NCBI RefSeq assembly: GCF_036347135.1
Contig: NZ_CP108938.1
Span: forward strand, 1,178,001 to 1,242,000
Length of the DNA: 64,000 nt
From: Streptomyces sp. NBC_00775
GTDB taxonomy: Bacteria; Actinomycetota; Actinomycetes; Streptomycetales; Streptomycetaceae
Direction: 5' to 3'
Shown: positions 1-8,170 of the stretch, one piece after another
How the letters are laid out: every line of letters starts with the position of its first letter
Numbering within the stretch: the first letter of the stretch is position 1
Translations under genes and position numbers: made by a program
Notes under the pieces: generated by a model
What the model saw: only the letters and a program-made list of their open reading frames with translations
Told to the model about the DNA's origin: nothing
Databases searched by the model: none

Positions 1-89
1 ACGTCGAAGCCGAGCGACCGCAGATCGCCCTCAAGCGACGATCCGGGAACCGGCTGGCCGGTGAGGATGGCGGTCGACAGCGAACTCAC
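1..89 (-). CDS. Partial CDS, 5' end only, function unknown
   Basis: An open frame reads leftward off the window edge from a GTG at 89, beginning V-S-S-L-S-T-A-I-L-T-G-Q-P-V-P-G. Codons have the strong GC3 bias of real genes here. Only about 29 codons are visible, so no family can be assigned. A purine-rich AGGGAG lies almost directly against the GTG, closer than usual for a ribosome site, so the start is uncertain. It would be divergent from galE. Confidence 0.35.
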   Translation of the reverse strand, partial: MSSLSTAILTGQPVPGSSLEGDLRSLGFD

Positions 90-402
90 TCCCTGGGTGC
101 CGACGCGTCCGCGCCGGGCAAGTGCGTGGTGGGATGGCCCCGCGCCAGGCGACAGGGCCTGTCCGGGCGGCATGTCGGCAGAGGTTATCGGATGGACGGC
201 AGCGGGCGTTCACCACCCGTTCACGGCCCGATCCACCCGGTTTTGCATGGCCTCCGCCGAGATCATCATCAGGGATCCGGGGCCCGCGCCACAAACCGTG
301 CCCTCAGACCGGCGCATTCTCGGCATCGCACACGGCACCCGGCGCTCCGCCCGGAGCGGGACAGGACGGACACCGCGCGGGACCGGCATAGGGTGGGCGT
401 CC
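90..402. other. Intergenic region upstream of galE
   Basis: No convincing gene is seen; the frames that cross this stretch lack consistent codon bias. A TAGGGT hexamer at 389-394, eight bases before the galE ATG, resembles a Streptomyces -10 element and would give an almost leaderless mRNA. Confidence 0.4.
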
Positions 403-1380
403 ATGACATGGCTGATCACAGGCGGAGCCGGATACATCGGGGCCCACGTGGCGCGGGCGATGGCGGAGGCCGGGGAGCGCGTCGTCGCCCTCGACGACCT
501 CTCGTCAGGGGTGCCGAAGCGGCTTCCGGAGAGCATTCCCCTCGTGCAGGGCTCGTCACTGGACGGAGATCTGCTGAAGCGGGTCTTCGCGGAGCACGCG
601 GTGACGGGTGTGGTGCACCTCGCCGCACGCAAGCAGGTCGGCGAGTCCGTGGCCCAGCCGACGCGCTACTACCAGGAGAACGTGGGCGGGCTCGCGACGC
701 TCCTGGAGGCGGCCGCCGGGGCGGGCGTCAAGCGGTTCGTCTTCTCCTCGTCGGCGGCCGTCTACGGCAACCCTGATGTGGACCTCATCACGGAGGACAC
801 CCCCTGCGCCCCGATGAGCCCGTACGGCGAGACGAAGCTCGCCGGGGAGTGGCTGGTGCGGGCGGCGGGCCGGGCGCACGGCATCGCGACCGTGTGCCTG
901 CGCTACTTCAACGTGGCGGGCGCGGCCACGCCCGAGCTCGCCGACACCGGGGTGTTCAACGTGATCCCGATGGTCTTCGACCGCCTCACGCGCGACGAGG
1001 CCCCGCGGATCTTCGGCGACGACTATCCGACGCCGGACGGCACCTGCGTCCGTGACTACATCCACGTCGCCGACCTCGCCGAGGCGCATCTCGCGGCGGC
1101 CCGGCGGCTGGCCGACGGCGCGACGGGCGATCTGACGGTGAACATCGGCCGCGGCGAAGGCGTTTCGGTCCGCGAACTCATCACCCTCATCGGCGAGGTC
1201 AGCGGGGACACCCGGGAGCCGCTCGTCGAACCGCGCCGCCCCGGCGACGCCCCGCGCGCGGTCGCCTCGGCCGAGCTGGCCGCGCGGGAGCTCGGCTGGA
1301 GCGCGCGGCGCGGGGTGCGCGAGATGGTCGGGTCGGCGTGGGAGGGCTGGCGGCTGCACCGCCCCCGGACACAGGATTAG
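403..1380 (+). CDS. galE: UDP-glucose 4-epimerase
   Basis: Extended short-chain dehydrogenase that interconverts UDP-glucose and UDP-galactose in the cytoplasm (Leloir pathway and cell-surface sugar supply). The frame is open further upstream, but the ATG at 403 puts the Rossmann motif GGAGYIG at residues 7-13, as is normal. The catalytic set is present: the FSSSAAVYG strand (Ser at about 115-117) and YGETK with Tyr141 and Lys145. The length of 325 residues is typical. No ribosome site is obvious, and the -10-like TAGGGT eight bases upstream suggests a leaderless or nearly leaderless message. It stands alone and is followed by a strong hairpin. Confidence 0.93.
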   Translation: MTWLITGGAGYIGAHVARAMAEAGERVVALDDLSSGVPKRLPESIPLVQGSSLDGDLLKRVFAEHAVTGVVHLAARKQVGESVAQPTRYYQENVGGLATLLEAAAGAGVKRFVFSSSAAVYGNPDVDLITEDTPCAPMSPYGETKLAGEWLVRAAGRAHGIATVCLRYFNVAGAATPELADTGVFNVIPMVFDRLTRDEAPRIFGDDYPTPDGTCVRDYIHVADLAEAHLAAARRLADGATGDLTVNIGRGEGVSVRELITLIGEVSGDTREPLVEPRRPGDAPRAVASAELAARELGWSARRGVREMVGSAWEGWRLHRPRTQD

Positions 1381-1392
1381 CGATCTTCCCCA

Positions 1393-1429
1393 TGCCCTGA
1401 CCTGCGGATCGTTTCCGCAGGTCAGGGCA
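1393..1429 (+). terminator. Hairpin terminator after galE
   Basis: A perfect 16-bp inverted repeat (1393-1408 with 1414-1429, 5-nt loop) lies 12 bases after the galE stop. There is no T-run, as is common in Streptomyces. Confidence 0.75.
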
Positions 1430-1517
1430 CATGACAACGGTGTTCAGTGCCGCATTGCCCGATACCCCCCGCCCGTAGTTCACTGTGAGCCCGAGCAGAA
1501 CACAGGAGGCGGCTTCC

Positions 1518-2456
1518 ATGGGGGCTGGGCACGACCACGGGCATGCGCACGGCGCTCCCGCCACGGGTACGGCGACAGCGGCGTACCGCGGGAGGCTGCG
1601 CGTCGCGCTGTCGATCACGCTCACCGTCATGGTGGTCGAGATCGTCGGCGGTCTCGTCGCCGATTCGCTCGCGCTCATCGCCGACGCGGCACACATGGCG
1701 ACGGACGCGCTGGGCCTGGTCATGGCGCTGCTGGCCATCCACTTCGCGAGCCGCCCGCCGAGCGAGACCCGCACGTTCGGGTACGCGCGGGCCGAGATCC
1801 TCGCCGCGCTCGCCAACTGCCTGCTGCTGCTCGTCGTCGGCGGGTACGTCATGTACGAGGCGATCCAGCGCTTCGTGACGCCCGCCGACACCGACGGCGC
1901 TCAGGCCATCGTGTTCGGTCTGATCGGCCTGGTCGCGAACACGATCTCGCTCACGCTGCTCATGCGCGGCCAGAAGGACAGCCTGAACGTGCGCGGCGCC
2001 TTCCTGGAGGTGGTGGCGGACGCGCTGGGTTCGGTGGCGGTCATCATCGCCGCGGCGGTGATCATGACCACCGGCTGGCAGGCCGCCGACCCGATCGCCT
2101 CGATCCTGATCAGCCTGATGATCGTCCCGCGCACCTGGAAGCTGCTCCAGGAGACGCTCAACGTGCTCCTGGAGGCCGCCCCCAAGAACGTCGACATGGC
2201 GGAGGTGCGCGCCCACATCCTGGCGCTGCCGGGCGTCGAGGACATCCACGACCTGCACGCCTGGACCATCACCTCCGGCATGCCCGTGCTCTCCGTGCAT
2301 GTGGTCGTCAGTTCCGACGTCCTGAACGCGATCGGTCACGAGAAGATGCTCCACGAACTCCAGGGCTGCCTCGGCGTGCACTTCGACGTCGAGCACTGCA
2401 CGTTCCAGCTGGAGCCGAGCGGGCACGCGGAGCACGAGGCGAAGCTGTGCCACTGA
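1518..2456 (+). CDS. CDF family divalent metal cation exporter
   Basis: Inner-membrane cation/proton antiporter of the CDF (CzcD/ZitB) family, likely exporting Zn2+ or a similar metal. The N-terminus is His-rich (HDHGHAH), a usual metal-binding tail. Membrane helices carry the family's two HxxxD-type sites (DSLALIADAAHMATDAL near residues 50-66 and a VADALGS segment in a later helix). A soluble C-terminal domain has HDLHAWTI. The ATG at 1518 is preceded by AGGAGG at 1504-1509; an earlier GTG at 1485 lies before this site and is not used. 312 residues, typical. It lacks an adjacent metal regulator. Confidence 0.9.
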   Translation: MGAGHDHGHAHGAPATGTATAAYRGRLRVALSITLTVMVVEIVGGLVADSLALIADAAHMATDALGLVMALLAIHFASRPPSETRTFGYARAEILAALANCLLLLVVGGYVMYEAIQRFVTPADTDGAQAIVFGLIGLVANTISLTLLMRGQKDSLNVRGAFLEVVADALGSVAVIIAAAVIMTTGWQAADPIASILISLMIVPRTWKLLQETLNVLLEAAPKNVDMAEVRAHILALPGVEDIHDLHAWTITSGMPVLSVHVVVSSDVLNAIGHEKMLHELQGCLGVHFDVEHCTFQLEPSGHAEHEAKLCH

Positions 2457-2538
2457 CGGAGGCGGGGAGCCGCCCAATTCGGGGGCGGGACAGCCGGTCG
2501 TGTTGCTAACGTGGCCGGCGATTGGAGGAGGTGGGTTG

Positions 2539-2607
2539 ATGACGGTCGCTTTCGGCGCTGCCGCGCGCAGCGACACAGTCGTCCCCGTTTCCCGGGCCCG
2601 AGGCTGA
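2539..2607 (+). CDS. Possible 22-residue upstream ORF
   Basis: An ATG at 2539 has a strong GGAGGAGG ribosome site at 2524-2531 and is followed by 22 codons (MTVAFGAAARSDTV...) and TGA, ending 51 bases before the GNAT start. The ribosome site is far better than that of the GNAT gene, so this could be a translated leader. Nothing homologous is recognised, and it may be chance. Confidence 0.3.
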   Translation: MTVAFGAAARSDTVVPVSRARG

Positions 2608-2658
2608 CCCGCAGCTCATCCGTGCGTCGGCCGGGCCCCTCACCCAAGGGTTTCCACG

Positions 2659-3189
2659 TTGACCGACAACGCTGAACACATCACTGCCTGGCGCACCCGC
2701 CGGGAGACCTCCGCCGATCGCGCCGAGGTGTACGCCGTGACCGCCGCCGCCTTCGAGAGGGCGGCGGAAGCCGATCTGGTCGACGCTCTGCGCGCCGATG
2801 CCGGGGCGTGGTTCCCGGACCTGTCGTACGTCGCCGAGGCGCCGGACGGCACGATCGCGGCGTACGCGCTGATCACCCGCTGCCATGTCGACGGCGCCCC
2901 CGCGGCCGCGCTGGCCCCCGTCGCCGTACGACCGGAGCAGCAGCGCCGGGGCGCGGGATCGGCCGTCGTACGCGCGGTGCTGGAGGCGGCACGCGCGCGT
3001 GGGGAGCGGCTGGTCCTCGTACTCGGGCATCCCGGGTACTACCCGAGGTTCGGATTCCGGCCCGCTGCGGAGTACGGCATCCGGCCCGGATTCGACGTGC
3101 CGTCCGAACATTTGATGGCCCTTGTCCTGAGCGATTCCCTGTCCGTGGCACCGGGCACGATCAGGTATCCGGCCGCTTTCGGCGTCTGA
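2659..3189 (+). CDS. GNAT family N-acetyltransferase
   Basis: Acetyl-CoA-dependent acyltransferase of the YhbS-like GNAT branch; substrate unknown. The core is visible as VAVRPEQQRRGAGSAVVRAVLEAA (motif A, the R/Q-x-x-G-x-G/A pyrophosphate loop, residues about 90-112), followed by LVLVLGHPGYYPRFGFRPA, the typical C-terminal strand and bulge. 176 residues. The start is a TTG at 2659 with a weak AAGGG upstream. It precedes idi by about 120 bases, with a hairpin between, so co-transcription is doubtful. Confidence 0.82.
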   Translation: MTDNAEHITAWRTRRETSADRAEVYAVTAAAFERAAEADLVDALRADAGAWFPDLSYVAEAPDGTIAAYALITRCHVDGAPAAALAPVAVRPEQQRRGAGSAVVRAVLEAARARGERLVLVLGHPGYYPRFGFRPAAEYGIRPGFDVPSEHLMALVLSDSLSVAPGTIRYPAAFGV

Positions 3190-3205
3190 CGCACGTCGGC
3201 CGTAC

Positions 3206-3233
3206 GTCCCGCTCCGGGGTTCCGGGGCGGGAC
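3206..3233 (+). terminator. Hairpin between GNAT gene and idi
   Basis: GTCCCGC at 3206-3212 pairs with GCGGGAC at 3227-3233, with further GC pairing inside. Probable terminator of the GNAT gene. Confidence 0.5.
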
Positions 3234-3312
3234 ATGCGGGAGTCGCGAAGTGCCGGGAGTGCCGGTTTCGTACGGCAGACTTGGGGCTCGAAGACCGATG
3301 CGAAGGATGGGT

Positions 3313-3906
3313 ATGCCGATCACACCTGCCACCGCGACGCACAGTTCGTCGAACGGCACCGTTGAAGCGATCTTGCTGGAGCTGGTCGACGAGGACGGCA
3401 ATACGATCGGCACGGCGGAGAAGCTCGCCGCGCACCAGGCGCCGGGACAGTTGCACAGAGCGTTCTCGGTGTTCCTCTTCGACGAGCGCGGGCGGCTGCT
3501 GCTCCAGCAGCGCGCCCTCGGCAAGTACCACTCCCCCGGGGTCTGGTCGAACACCTGCTGCGGCCACCCCTACCCGGGCGAGGCACCCTTCGCGGCGGCG
3601 GCCCGGCGGACGTACGAGGAGCTCGGGGTCTCCCCGTCGCTGCTCGCCGAGGCGGGGACGGTCCGCTACAACCACCCGGACCCGGACTCGGGCCTGGTGG
3701 AGCAGGAGTACAACCACCTCTTCGTCGGGATGGTGCAGTCGCCGCTCGGCCCCGACCCTGACGAGGTCGGCTCGACGGCCTTCGTAACCGCCGCCGAGCT
3801 GACGGAGCGGCACGCGAAGGACACCTTCTCTTCGTGGTTCATGACCGTGCTGGACGCGGCCCGTCCGGCGATCAGGGAGCTGACGGGTCCGTCCGCGGGC
3901 TGGTAG
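3313..3906 (+). CDS. idi: Isopentenyl-diphosphate Delta-isomerase, type I
   Basis: Converts IPP to DMAPP for isoprenoid synthesis; cytosolic, Mg2+/Mn2+-dependent Nudix-fold enzyme. The catalytic region NTCCGHPYPGE (residues about 80-90) holds the reactive Cys83 and metal-binding His85, and ARRTYEELG is the Nudix-like helix. The frame is open from 3250, but the ATG at 3313 (MPITPAT) has a GAAGGA site at 3302-3307 and gives the usual 197 residues. Convergent with the ATPase gene that follows, only eight bases apart. It stands alone, away from other isoprenoid genes. Confidence 0.95.
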   Translation: MPITPATATHSSSNGTVEAILLELVDEDGNTIGTAEKLAAHQAPGQLHRAFSVFLFDERGRLLLQQRALGKYHSPGVWSNTCCGHPYPGEAPFAAAARRTYEELGVSPSLLAEAGTVRYNHPDPDSGLVEQEYNHLFVGMVQSPLGPDPDEVGSTAFVTAAELTERHAKDTFSSWFMTVLDAARPAIRELTGPSAGW

Positions 3907-3914
3907 CGCGTCCC

Positions 3915-4457
3915 CTACACGACGCTCGGAGTGAGCGGCAGGGCTGCCCAGATCACCTTGCCGCCGCTCGCGGTGTGCTCGACGTCGCACACTCCGCCCG
4001 ATTCCCTGGTGACCTCCCGGACCAGCAGCAGGCCCCGGCCGCCGGTCTGCCCGTGGTCGGCCTCCAGGGCGGTCGGGCGGTAGGGATGGTTGTCCTCCAC
4101 GGAGACGCGCACCCACTCGGCGCCGACGGCGACCTCCACGGCGAGCATCGGGGACAGCAGGGCCGCGTGCCGGACCGCGTTCGTCACGAGTTCGGAGACG
4201 ATCAGCAGGAGTCCCTGGACGAGGTCGTCCGAGACGGGCACCCCCTGGCGGACCAGCAGATCACGGACGGCGTGCCGCGCCTGCGGCACCGAGGCATCGA
4301 TGGCGGGAGCGGTGAACCGCCACACCCCCTCGTACGGCAGCGGGCCCGGCGGTCTCCGCTCGGGAGCCATCTCTCCGCTGCCTTCAGGGCTCGGGTCGGA
4401 CCCCCGCCCGAGGTTCTCCATCGTCCGGTCGCCACCCTTGCGCTCGATTGTCACCAC
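3915..4457 (-). CDS. Anti-sigma-factor-like ATP-binding protein (RsbW/SpoIIAB type)
   Basis: Small cytoplasmic GHKL ATPase-fold protein. LLLIVSELVTNAVRHA is the N-box helix and GGRGLLLVREVTRESG the G-box loop. Such proteins in Streptomyces usually act as anti-sigma kinases or their relatives. There is no neighbouring sigma factor or anti-anti-sigma gene, so the partner is unknown. 180 residues from a GTG at 4457; an in-frame ATG at 4421 (MENLGRG) with AAGGG upstream is an equally good start and would still retain the whole domain. Confidence 0.82.
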   Translation of the reverse strand: MVTIERKGGDRTMENLGRGSDPSPEGSGEMAPERRPPGPLPYEGVWRFTAPAIDASVPQARHAVRDLLVRQGVPVSDDLVQGLLLIVSELVTNAVRHAALLSPMLAVEVAVGAEWVRVSVEDNHPYRPTALEADHGQTGGRGLLLVREVTRESGGVCDVEHTASGGKVIWAALPLTPSVV

Positions 4458-4710
4458 ACGTCGAGTGTTGACAATGCGCTGGTCCGGACCGGATGACTGA
4501 ACACAAGTCAGCTGGTATCGACGCCTTCTGATCGTCGGCGTATGACACGGTCAGTTGTGAGACTGCTCCTGTCCCTGTTGTGCCCGCTTCGCGAACTATT
4601 CGGGTTGTACGGGTTTGGCACCGGGCTCGCCCGATTCGTTCCCCGGGTCTCGTCGTCCGCCTGCCCCCTTCTTGATCGTTCGTTCGGCGGGTGCGGATAG
4701 CATCCGGCAT

Positions 4711-5460
4711 ATGGAGCCTCAGCTGCTGCACAGCACCGGCGACGGGGTCGCCACCGTCGTCATCCACCACCCGGCCAAGCGCAACGCCATGACGGCCGGC
4801 ATGTGGCGGGCGCTGCCACCGCTGCTCGACGCGCTGGCCGCCGACCCCACCGTGCGCGCACTTGTACTCAAGGGCGAGGGCGACACCTTCTGCGCGGGGG
4901 CCGACATCTCGACGCTGCGGGGCTCCCCGGACGAGGCGCAGAGCCTCGCCGTGCTCGCCGAGGAGGCGCTCGCCGCGTTCCCGAAGCCGACGCTGGCCGC
5001 GATTCGCGGGTACTGCGTGGGCGGCGGGTCGCAGCTCGCGGCGGCCTGCGATCTGCGGTTCGCCGAGGAAGGGGCGCTGTTCGGGGTGACTCCGGCGAAC
5101 CTCGGGATCGTCTATTCGGCCTCCTCCACACGGCGGCTGGTGTCCCTGGTGGGGCCGGGCGCCGCCAAATACCTCTTGTTCTCGGGCGAGTTGATCGACG
5201 CGGAGCGTGCGCTGCGCACCGGTCTGGTGGACGAGGTGCTGCCCGGGGGCGAACTCGACAAGCGTGTCGTGGAGTTCACTCGCGTACTGACCACGCGCTC
5301 CCTGCTGACCCAGGCGGCGGCCAAGGAGTTCGCGAACGGGCGCACGGACCGGGACGCGTACTGGGCGGAGCGGGCGCGGGGCAGCGGCGACACCGCTGAG
5401 GGGGTCGCCGCCTTCCTGGAGCGCCGGCAGCCGCGCTTCACCTGGACTACGTCAGGATGA
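4711..5460 (+). CDS. Enoyl-CoA hydratase/isomerase (crotonase) family protein
   Basis: Crotonase-fold enzyme acting on an acyl-CoA thioester. The oxyanion-hole segments are FCAGADISTLRG (residues about 62-73) and GYCVGGGSQLAAACDLRFA (about 102-120). Where hydratases carry a catalytic Glu, this protein has Gln (GGGSQ), so hydration activity is doubtful and an isomerase or other crotonase reaction is possible. 249 residues. The frame extends upstream, but the ATG at 4711 aligns with the family start. A TAGCAT hexamer at 4698-4703, seven bases before the ATG, suggests a leaderless mRNA. The 3' end overlaps the convergent DJ-1 gene by 14 bases. Confidence 0.85.
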   Translation: MEPQLLHSTGDGVATVVIHHPAKRNAMTAGMWRALPPLLDALAADPTVRALVLKGEGDTFCAGADISTLRGSPDEAQSLAVLAEEALAAFPKPTLAAIRGYCVGGGSQLAAACDLRFAEEGALFGVTPANLGIVYSASSTRRLVSLVGPGAAKYLLFSGELIDAERALRTGLVDEVLPGGELDKRVVEFTRVLTTRSLLTQAAAKEFANGRTDRDAYWAERARGSGDTAEGVAAFLERRQPRFTWTTSG

Positions 5461-6082
5461 AGCGGCTCTTCGCGCGGAACTCCTCGACGAGGTGCGCGGG
5501 CGCCTTCTGCGGGGATCCGGCGTCGTAGGGCGGCTGCGGGTCGTACTCGGTCAGCAGTTGTACGGCCTGGGCGTGTTCGTCGCCCGCGATCCGGCCGAGC
5601 AGGGTGAGCCCCATGTCGATCCCGGACGACACACCGGCCGCCGTCACGTACTTGCCGTCGAACACGACCCGCTCCCCCGTCGGCTCGGCGCCGAACTGCT
5701 TGAGCATGTCGAGCGCCAGCCAGTGGGAGGTGGCGCGGCGGCCCTCCAGGAGCCCCGCGGCGGCGAGCAGCAGCGAGCCGGTGCACACGGAGGTCGTCCA
5801 GGTGCTCGTGGCGTCGGCGGCGCGCAGCCAGTCCAGCAGGACCTCGTTCTCCATCTGCGGGGTCTGGCCCGGGCCTCCCGGGACCAGGACGATATCGGGG
5901 TTCGGCACCTCCGCCAGCGTCTTGTCGGCGGTGATCGCCAGGTAGCCGGTGTCCGCGCGTACGGGGCCGGTGTGCTCGGCGACGAAGACGGTCTCCGCGT
6001 CGGGCAGCCGGCCGAGGGTCTCGTAGGGGCCCACGGCGTCCAGGGCGGTGAAGCGGTCGAAAAGGACGATGGCGATCTGCAT
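5447..6082 (-). CDS. DJ-1/PfpI (ThiJ) superfamily protein
   Basis: Class-I glutamine-amidotransferase-like fold, close to isonitrile hydratase-like proteins. MQIAIVLFDRFTALDAVGPYE is the first strand and acidic residue, and the nucleophile elbow is TSVCTGSLLLAAAGLL with a Cys at about 99. 211 residues, single domain. GAAAGGA precedes the ATG at 6082. It lies downstream of, and in the same direction as, a gene encoding the same domain fused to an AraC regulator (gap 42 bases). This one may be the enzyme and the next its paralogous sensor. The true substrate is not known. Confidence 0.85.
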   Translation of the reverse strand: MQIAIVLFDRFTALDAVGPYETLGRLPDAETVFVAEHTGPVRADTGYLAITADKTLAEVPNPDIVLVPGGPGQTPQMENEVLLDWLRAADATSTWTTSVCTGSLLLAAAGLLEGRRATSHWLALDMLKQFGAEPTGERVVFDGKYVTAAGVSSGIDMGLTLLGRIAGDEHAQAVQLLTEYDPQPPYDAGSPQKAPAHLVEEFRAKSRFILT

Positions 6083-6124
6083 CGGGGTTCCTTTCAGGGG
6101 ATCAGTGGGTGGGATTCCAGAGGG

Positions 6125-7102
6125 TCAGTGGGTGGGTTCGGGGCGGATCGGGCCCAGGGGCGCCGGGCGGAAACGGCGCCGGTACTCGGCCGGCGCCGAG
6201 CCGAGCGTCCTGACGAAGGCGCGGCGCATCGCCTCGGGCGTGCCGTAGCCGCAGGCGCGGGAGATCTCCTCGATGCCGTCGGCGGTGTCCTCCAGGAGGC
6301 GCCGGGCGTGTTCGAGGCGGACGCGGTCGACGTAGCGGCCGGGCGTCATGCCGGTCTCGGTCTGGAAGGCGCGGGCGAAGTGGCGGGGCGAGAGCCGGGC
6401 GCGGGAGGCGAGCGACTCGACGCTCAGGTCGTCGCCGGGGTGCTCGGTGATCCACTGCTGGACCTCGCGCAGGGGTTCGCGCTGCGCGGTCTGGGCGGCC
6501 AGCTGGGCGCTGAACTGAGCTTGGTTGCCGGGGCGTCGCAGGAAGACGACCAGGTAGCGGGCGATCAGAAGGGCGGTCTCGCGGCCCAGGTCCTCCTCGA
6601 CCAGCGCGAGGGCCAGGTCGATTCCGGAGGTGACACCCGCCGAGGTGGAGACCTGGCCGTCCCGGACGTAGATGGGGTCCGGGGCGACCTCGACGGCCGG
6701 GTGGTCGCGGGCGAGCTTGTCGCAGTAGGCCCAGTGGGTCGTGGCGCGGTGGCCGTCCAGGAGGCCCGCTTCGGCGAGCAGGATGGCGCCGGTGCACACG
6801 GACACGAGACGTTCGGCGCGCGGGCCGTGCTCGCGCAGCCAGTCGGTCAGGCGCGGGTCGGGGACCCGGGTGCCCTGCCCCCCGGGCACGAGCAGGGTGT
6901 GCGGATCGGGTACGTCGGCGAGCGCGTGGTCCGGGACGATCGTGAGGCCGCTGGAGGTGCGCACCGGCGCGCCGTCCAGGGAGGCGGTGCGGATGCGGTA
7001 CGAGCCGGCGTGCTGGGCCTCGGCGCCCGCGAAGACCTCGAGGGGACCTGTCACGTCGAGGCTCTGCACCCCGTCGAAGAGGACGATCAGGACGGTTCGC
7101 AT
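6125..7102 (-). CDS. GlxA family transcriptional regulator (DJ-1 domain plus AraC HTH)
   Basis: Two-domain regulator. Residues about 1-170 form a DJ-1/PfpI-like sensor with the elbow VSVCTGAILLAEAGLL, and residues about 210-315 form an AraC/XylS double HTH (LSPRHFARAFQTETGMTPGRYVDRVRLEHARRLL). DNA-binding cytoplasmic protein; the ligand is unknown. The ATG at 7102 begins the first strand MRTVLIVLFDGVQSLDV; the frame runs further upstream without sense. 325 residues, normal for GlxA-type proteins. Its sensor is a paralogue of the neighbouring single-domain protein, which it probably controls. Confidence 0.88.
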   Translation of the reverse strand: MRTVLIVLFDGVQSLDVTGPLEVFAGAEAQHAGSYRIRTASLDGAPVRTSSGLTIVPDHALADVPDPHTLLVPGGQGTRVPDPRLTDWLREHGPRAERLVSVCTGAILLAEAGLLDGHRATTHWAYCDKLARDHPAVEVAPDPIYVRDGQVSTSAGVTSGIDLALALVEEDLGRETALLIARYLVVFLRRPGNQAQFSAQLAAQTAQREPLREVQQWITEHPGDDLSVESLASRARLSPRHFARAFQTETGMTPGRYVDRVRLEHARRLLEDTADGIEEISRACGYGTPEAMRRAFVRTLGSAPAEYRRRFRPAPLGPIRPEPTH

Positions 7103-7202
7103 GTCCTCGATTCTTCGCGGGCCCGGGGATGACCGCAACGCCGAATACCCCACCTTTCCTGCCATCCCAGGAGCTGCCGTTCCCACCGTACCGACCAGTC
7201 GG

Positions 7203-7208
7203 TAATGT
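7203..7208 (+). promoter_or_regulatory. Probable -10 element of a leaderless gene
   Basis: TAATGT is seven bases before the ATG at 7216, the spacing expected when transcription starts at the A of the start codon. No good -35 is seen. Confidence 0.45.
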
Positions 7209-7215
7209 GCCGGGC

Positions 7216-8082
7216 ATGACCACTCCACTGCCGGAGCGCGCCGGGCGGCGCTGCCACAACGTCCTCAATCCGCTGCACTCGACGCACTACTTCTCGCCCG
7301 ATCTGGGGCGGGAGCTGGCCGCGGTCGGGATCGAGGACAGCAGGGCCGCGTACTTCGCGGTGCGGGCCGCGGCCATGGGAGCGGTGGGCCCGGGCACGGT
7401 GACGGCGACGTTCTACAACTTCCGCCACGAACTGGTGGCCAAGCACCTGCCCGAGGTGTGGCGGACGGCTTCCCCGGAGGCCGTGCTCGCGGCACGCGCG
7501 CGTGCCGTCGACGCGACGCTGCGGCGGCTGCTCGGCGAGGACGTCATCGCCTCCAAGGAGATGGCGGAGGCGGCGGAGCTCGCCCTGCGGGCGGCCGAGG
7601 CCTGCGGCAGGACCGCGCGCCCGCTGTACGCCGCCCACGCCGACCTCCCCGTGCCCGACGCGCCGCACCTCGCGCTGTGGCACGCGGCCACCCTGCTGCG
7701 TGAGCACCGCGGCGACGGTCACCTCGCGGTGCTGCTGGACGCGGAACTCGACCCGGTGGAGGCCCTGGTGAGCCACACCGCGACCGGCAAGGGCATGGCC
7801 CCGAAGTGGGCGCTGGGCACGCGCGGCTGGTCCCGGGCGGACTGGGAGGCGGCGGCCGGGCGGCTGCGGGAGCGTGGACTGCTCGACGCCGAGGGCGAGT
7901 TGACGGAGGCGGGGGTGGCCCTGCGGGGCGAGATCGAGGCGCGGACGGACCGGCTGGACCGCGCCCCGTACGAGCATCTGGGCGCCGCGGGTGTCGAACG
8001 CCTCACCGAACTGGCCAAGGGCATCCTCATGACGGCCCTCGCGGCCGGCGCCTTCCCCGAGGGCATGACCGGCAAGGGCTGA
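7216..8082 (+). CDS. SCO6745-family protein
   Basis: 288-residue cytoplasmic protein of a family common in actinobacteria and named after S. coelicolor SCO6745; molecular role unknown. The first part is helical ([27 protein letters not shown]). The C-terminal half has a MarR-like winged-helix look ([41 protein letters not shown], about residues 200-245). The frame is open from 7129, but the ATG at 7216 begins the conserved part and has a -10-like TAATGT seven bases upstream. Divergent from the GlxA regulator. Confidence 0.75.
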   Translation: MTTPLPERAGRRCHNVLNPLHSTHYFSPDLGRELAAVGIEDSRAAYFAVRAAAMGAVGPGTVTATFYNFRHELVAKHLPEVWRTASPEAVLAARARAVDATLRRLLGEDVIASKEMAEAAELALRAAEACGRTARPLYAAHADLPVPDAPHLALWHAATLLREHRGDGHLAVLLDAELDPVEALVSHTATGKGMAPKWALGTRGWSRADWEAAAGRLRERGLLDAEGELTEAGVALRGEIEARTDRLDRAPYEHLGAAGVERLTELAKGILMTALAAGAFPEGMTGKG

Positions 8083-8170
8083 CACCGCCGAGCGGTGCCC
8101 TGATCCCCCGTTGTCGGTGCCACCTGCCACAATTGGCGCGCAACCCCAGTGGAGAAGGCGGTACGGGATC

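Noticed and set aside
4468..4496. TTGACA followed by a GGATGA as a promoter in the 4458-4710 region
   Set aside because: The -10 match is poor and the nearest downstream start is over 200 bases away.
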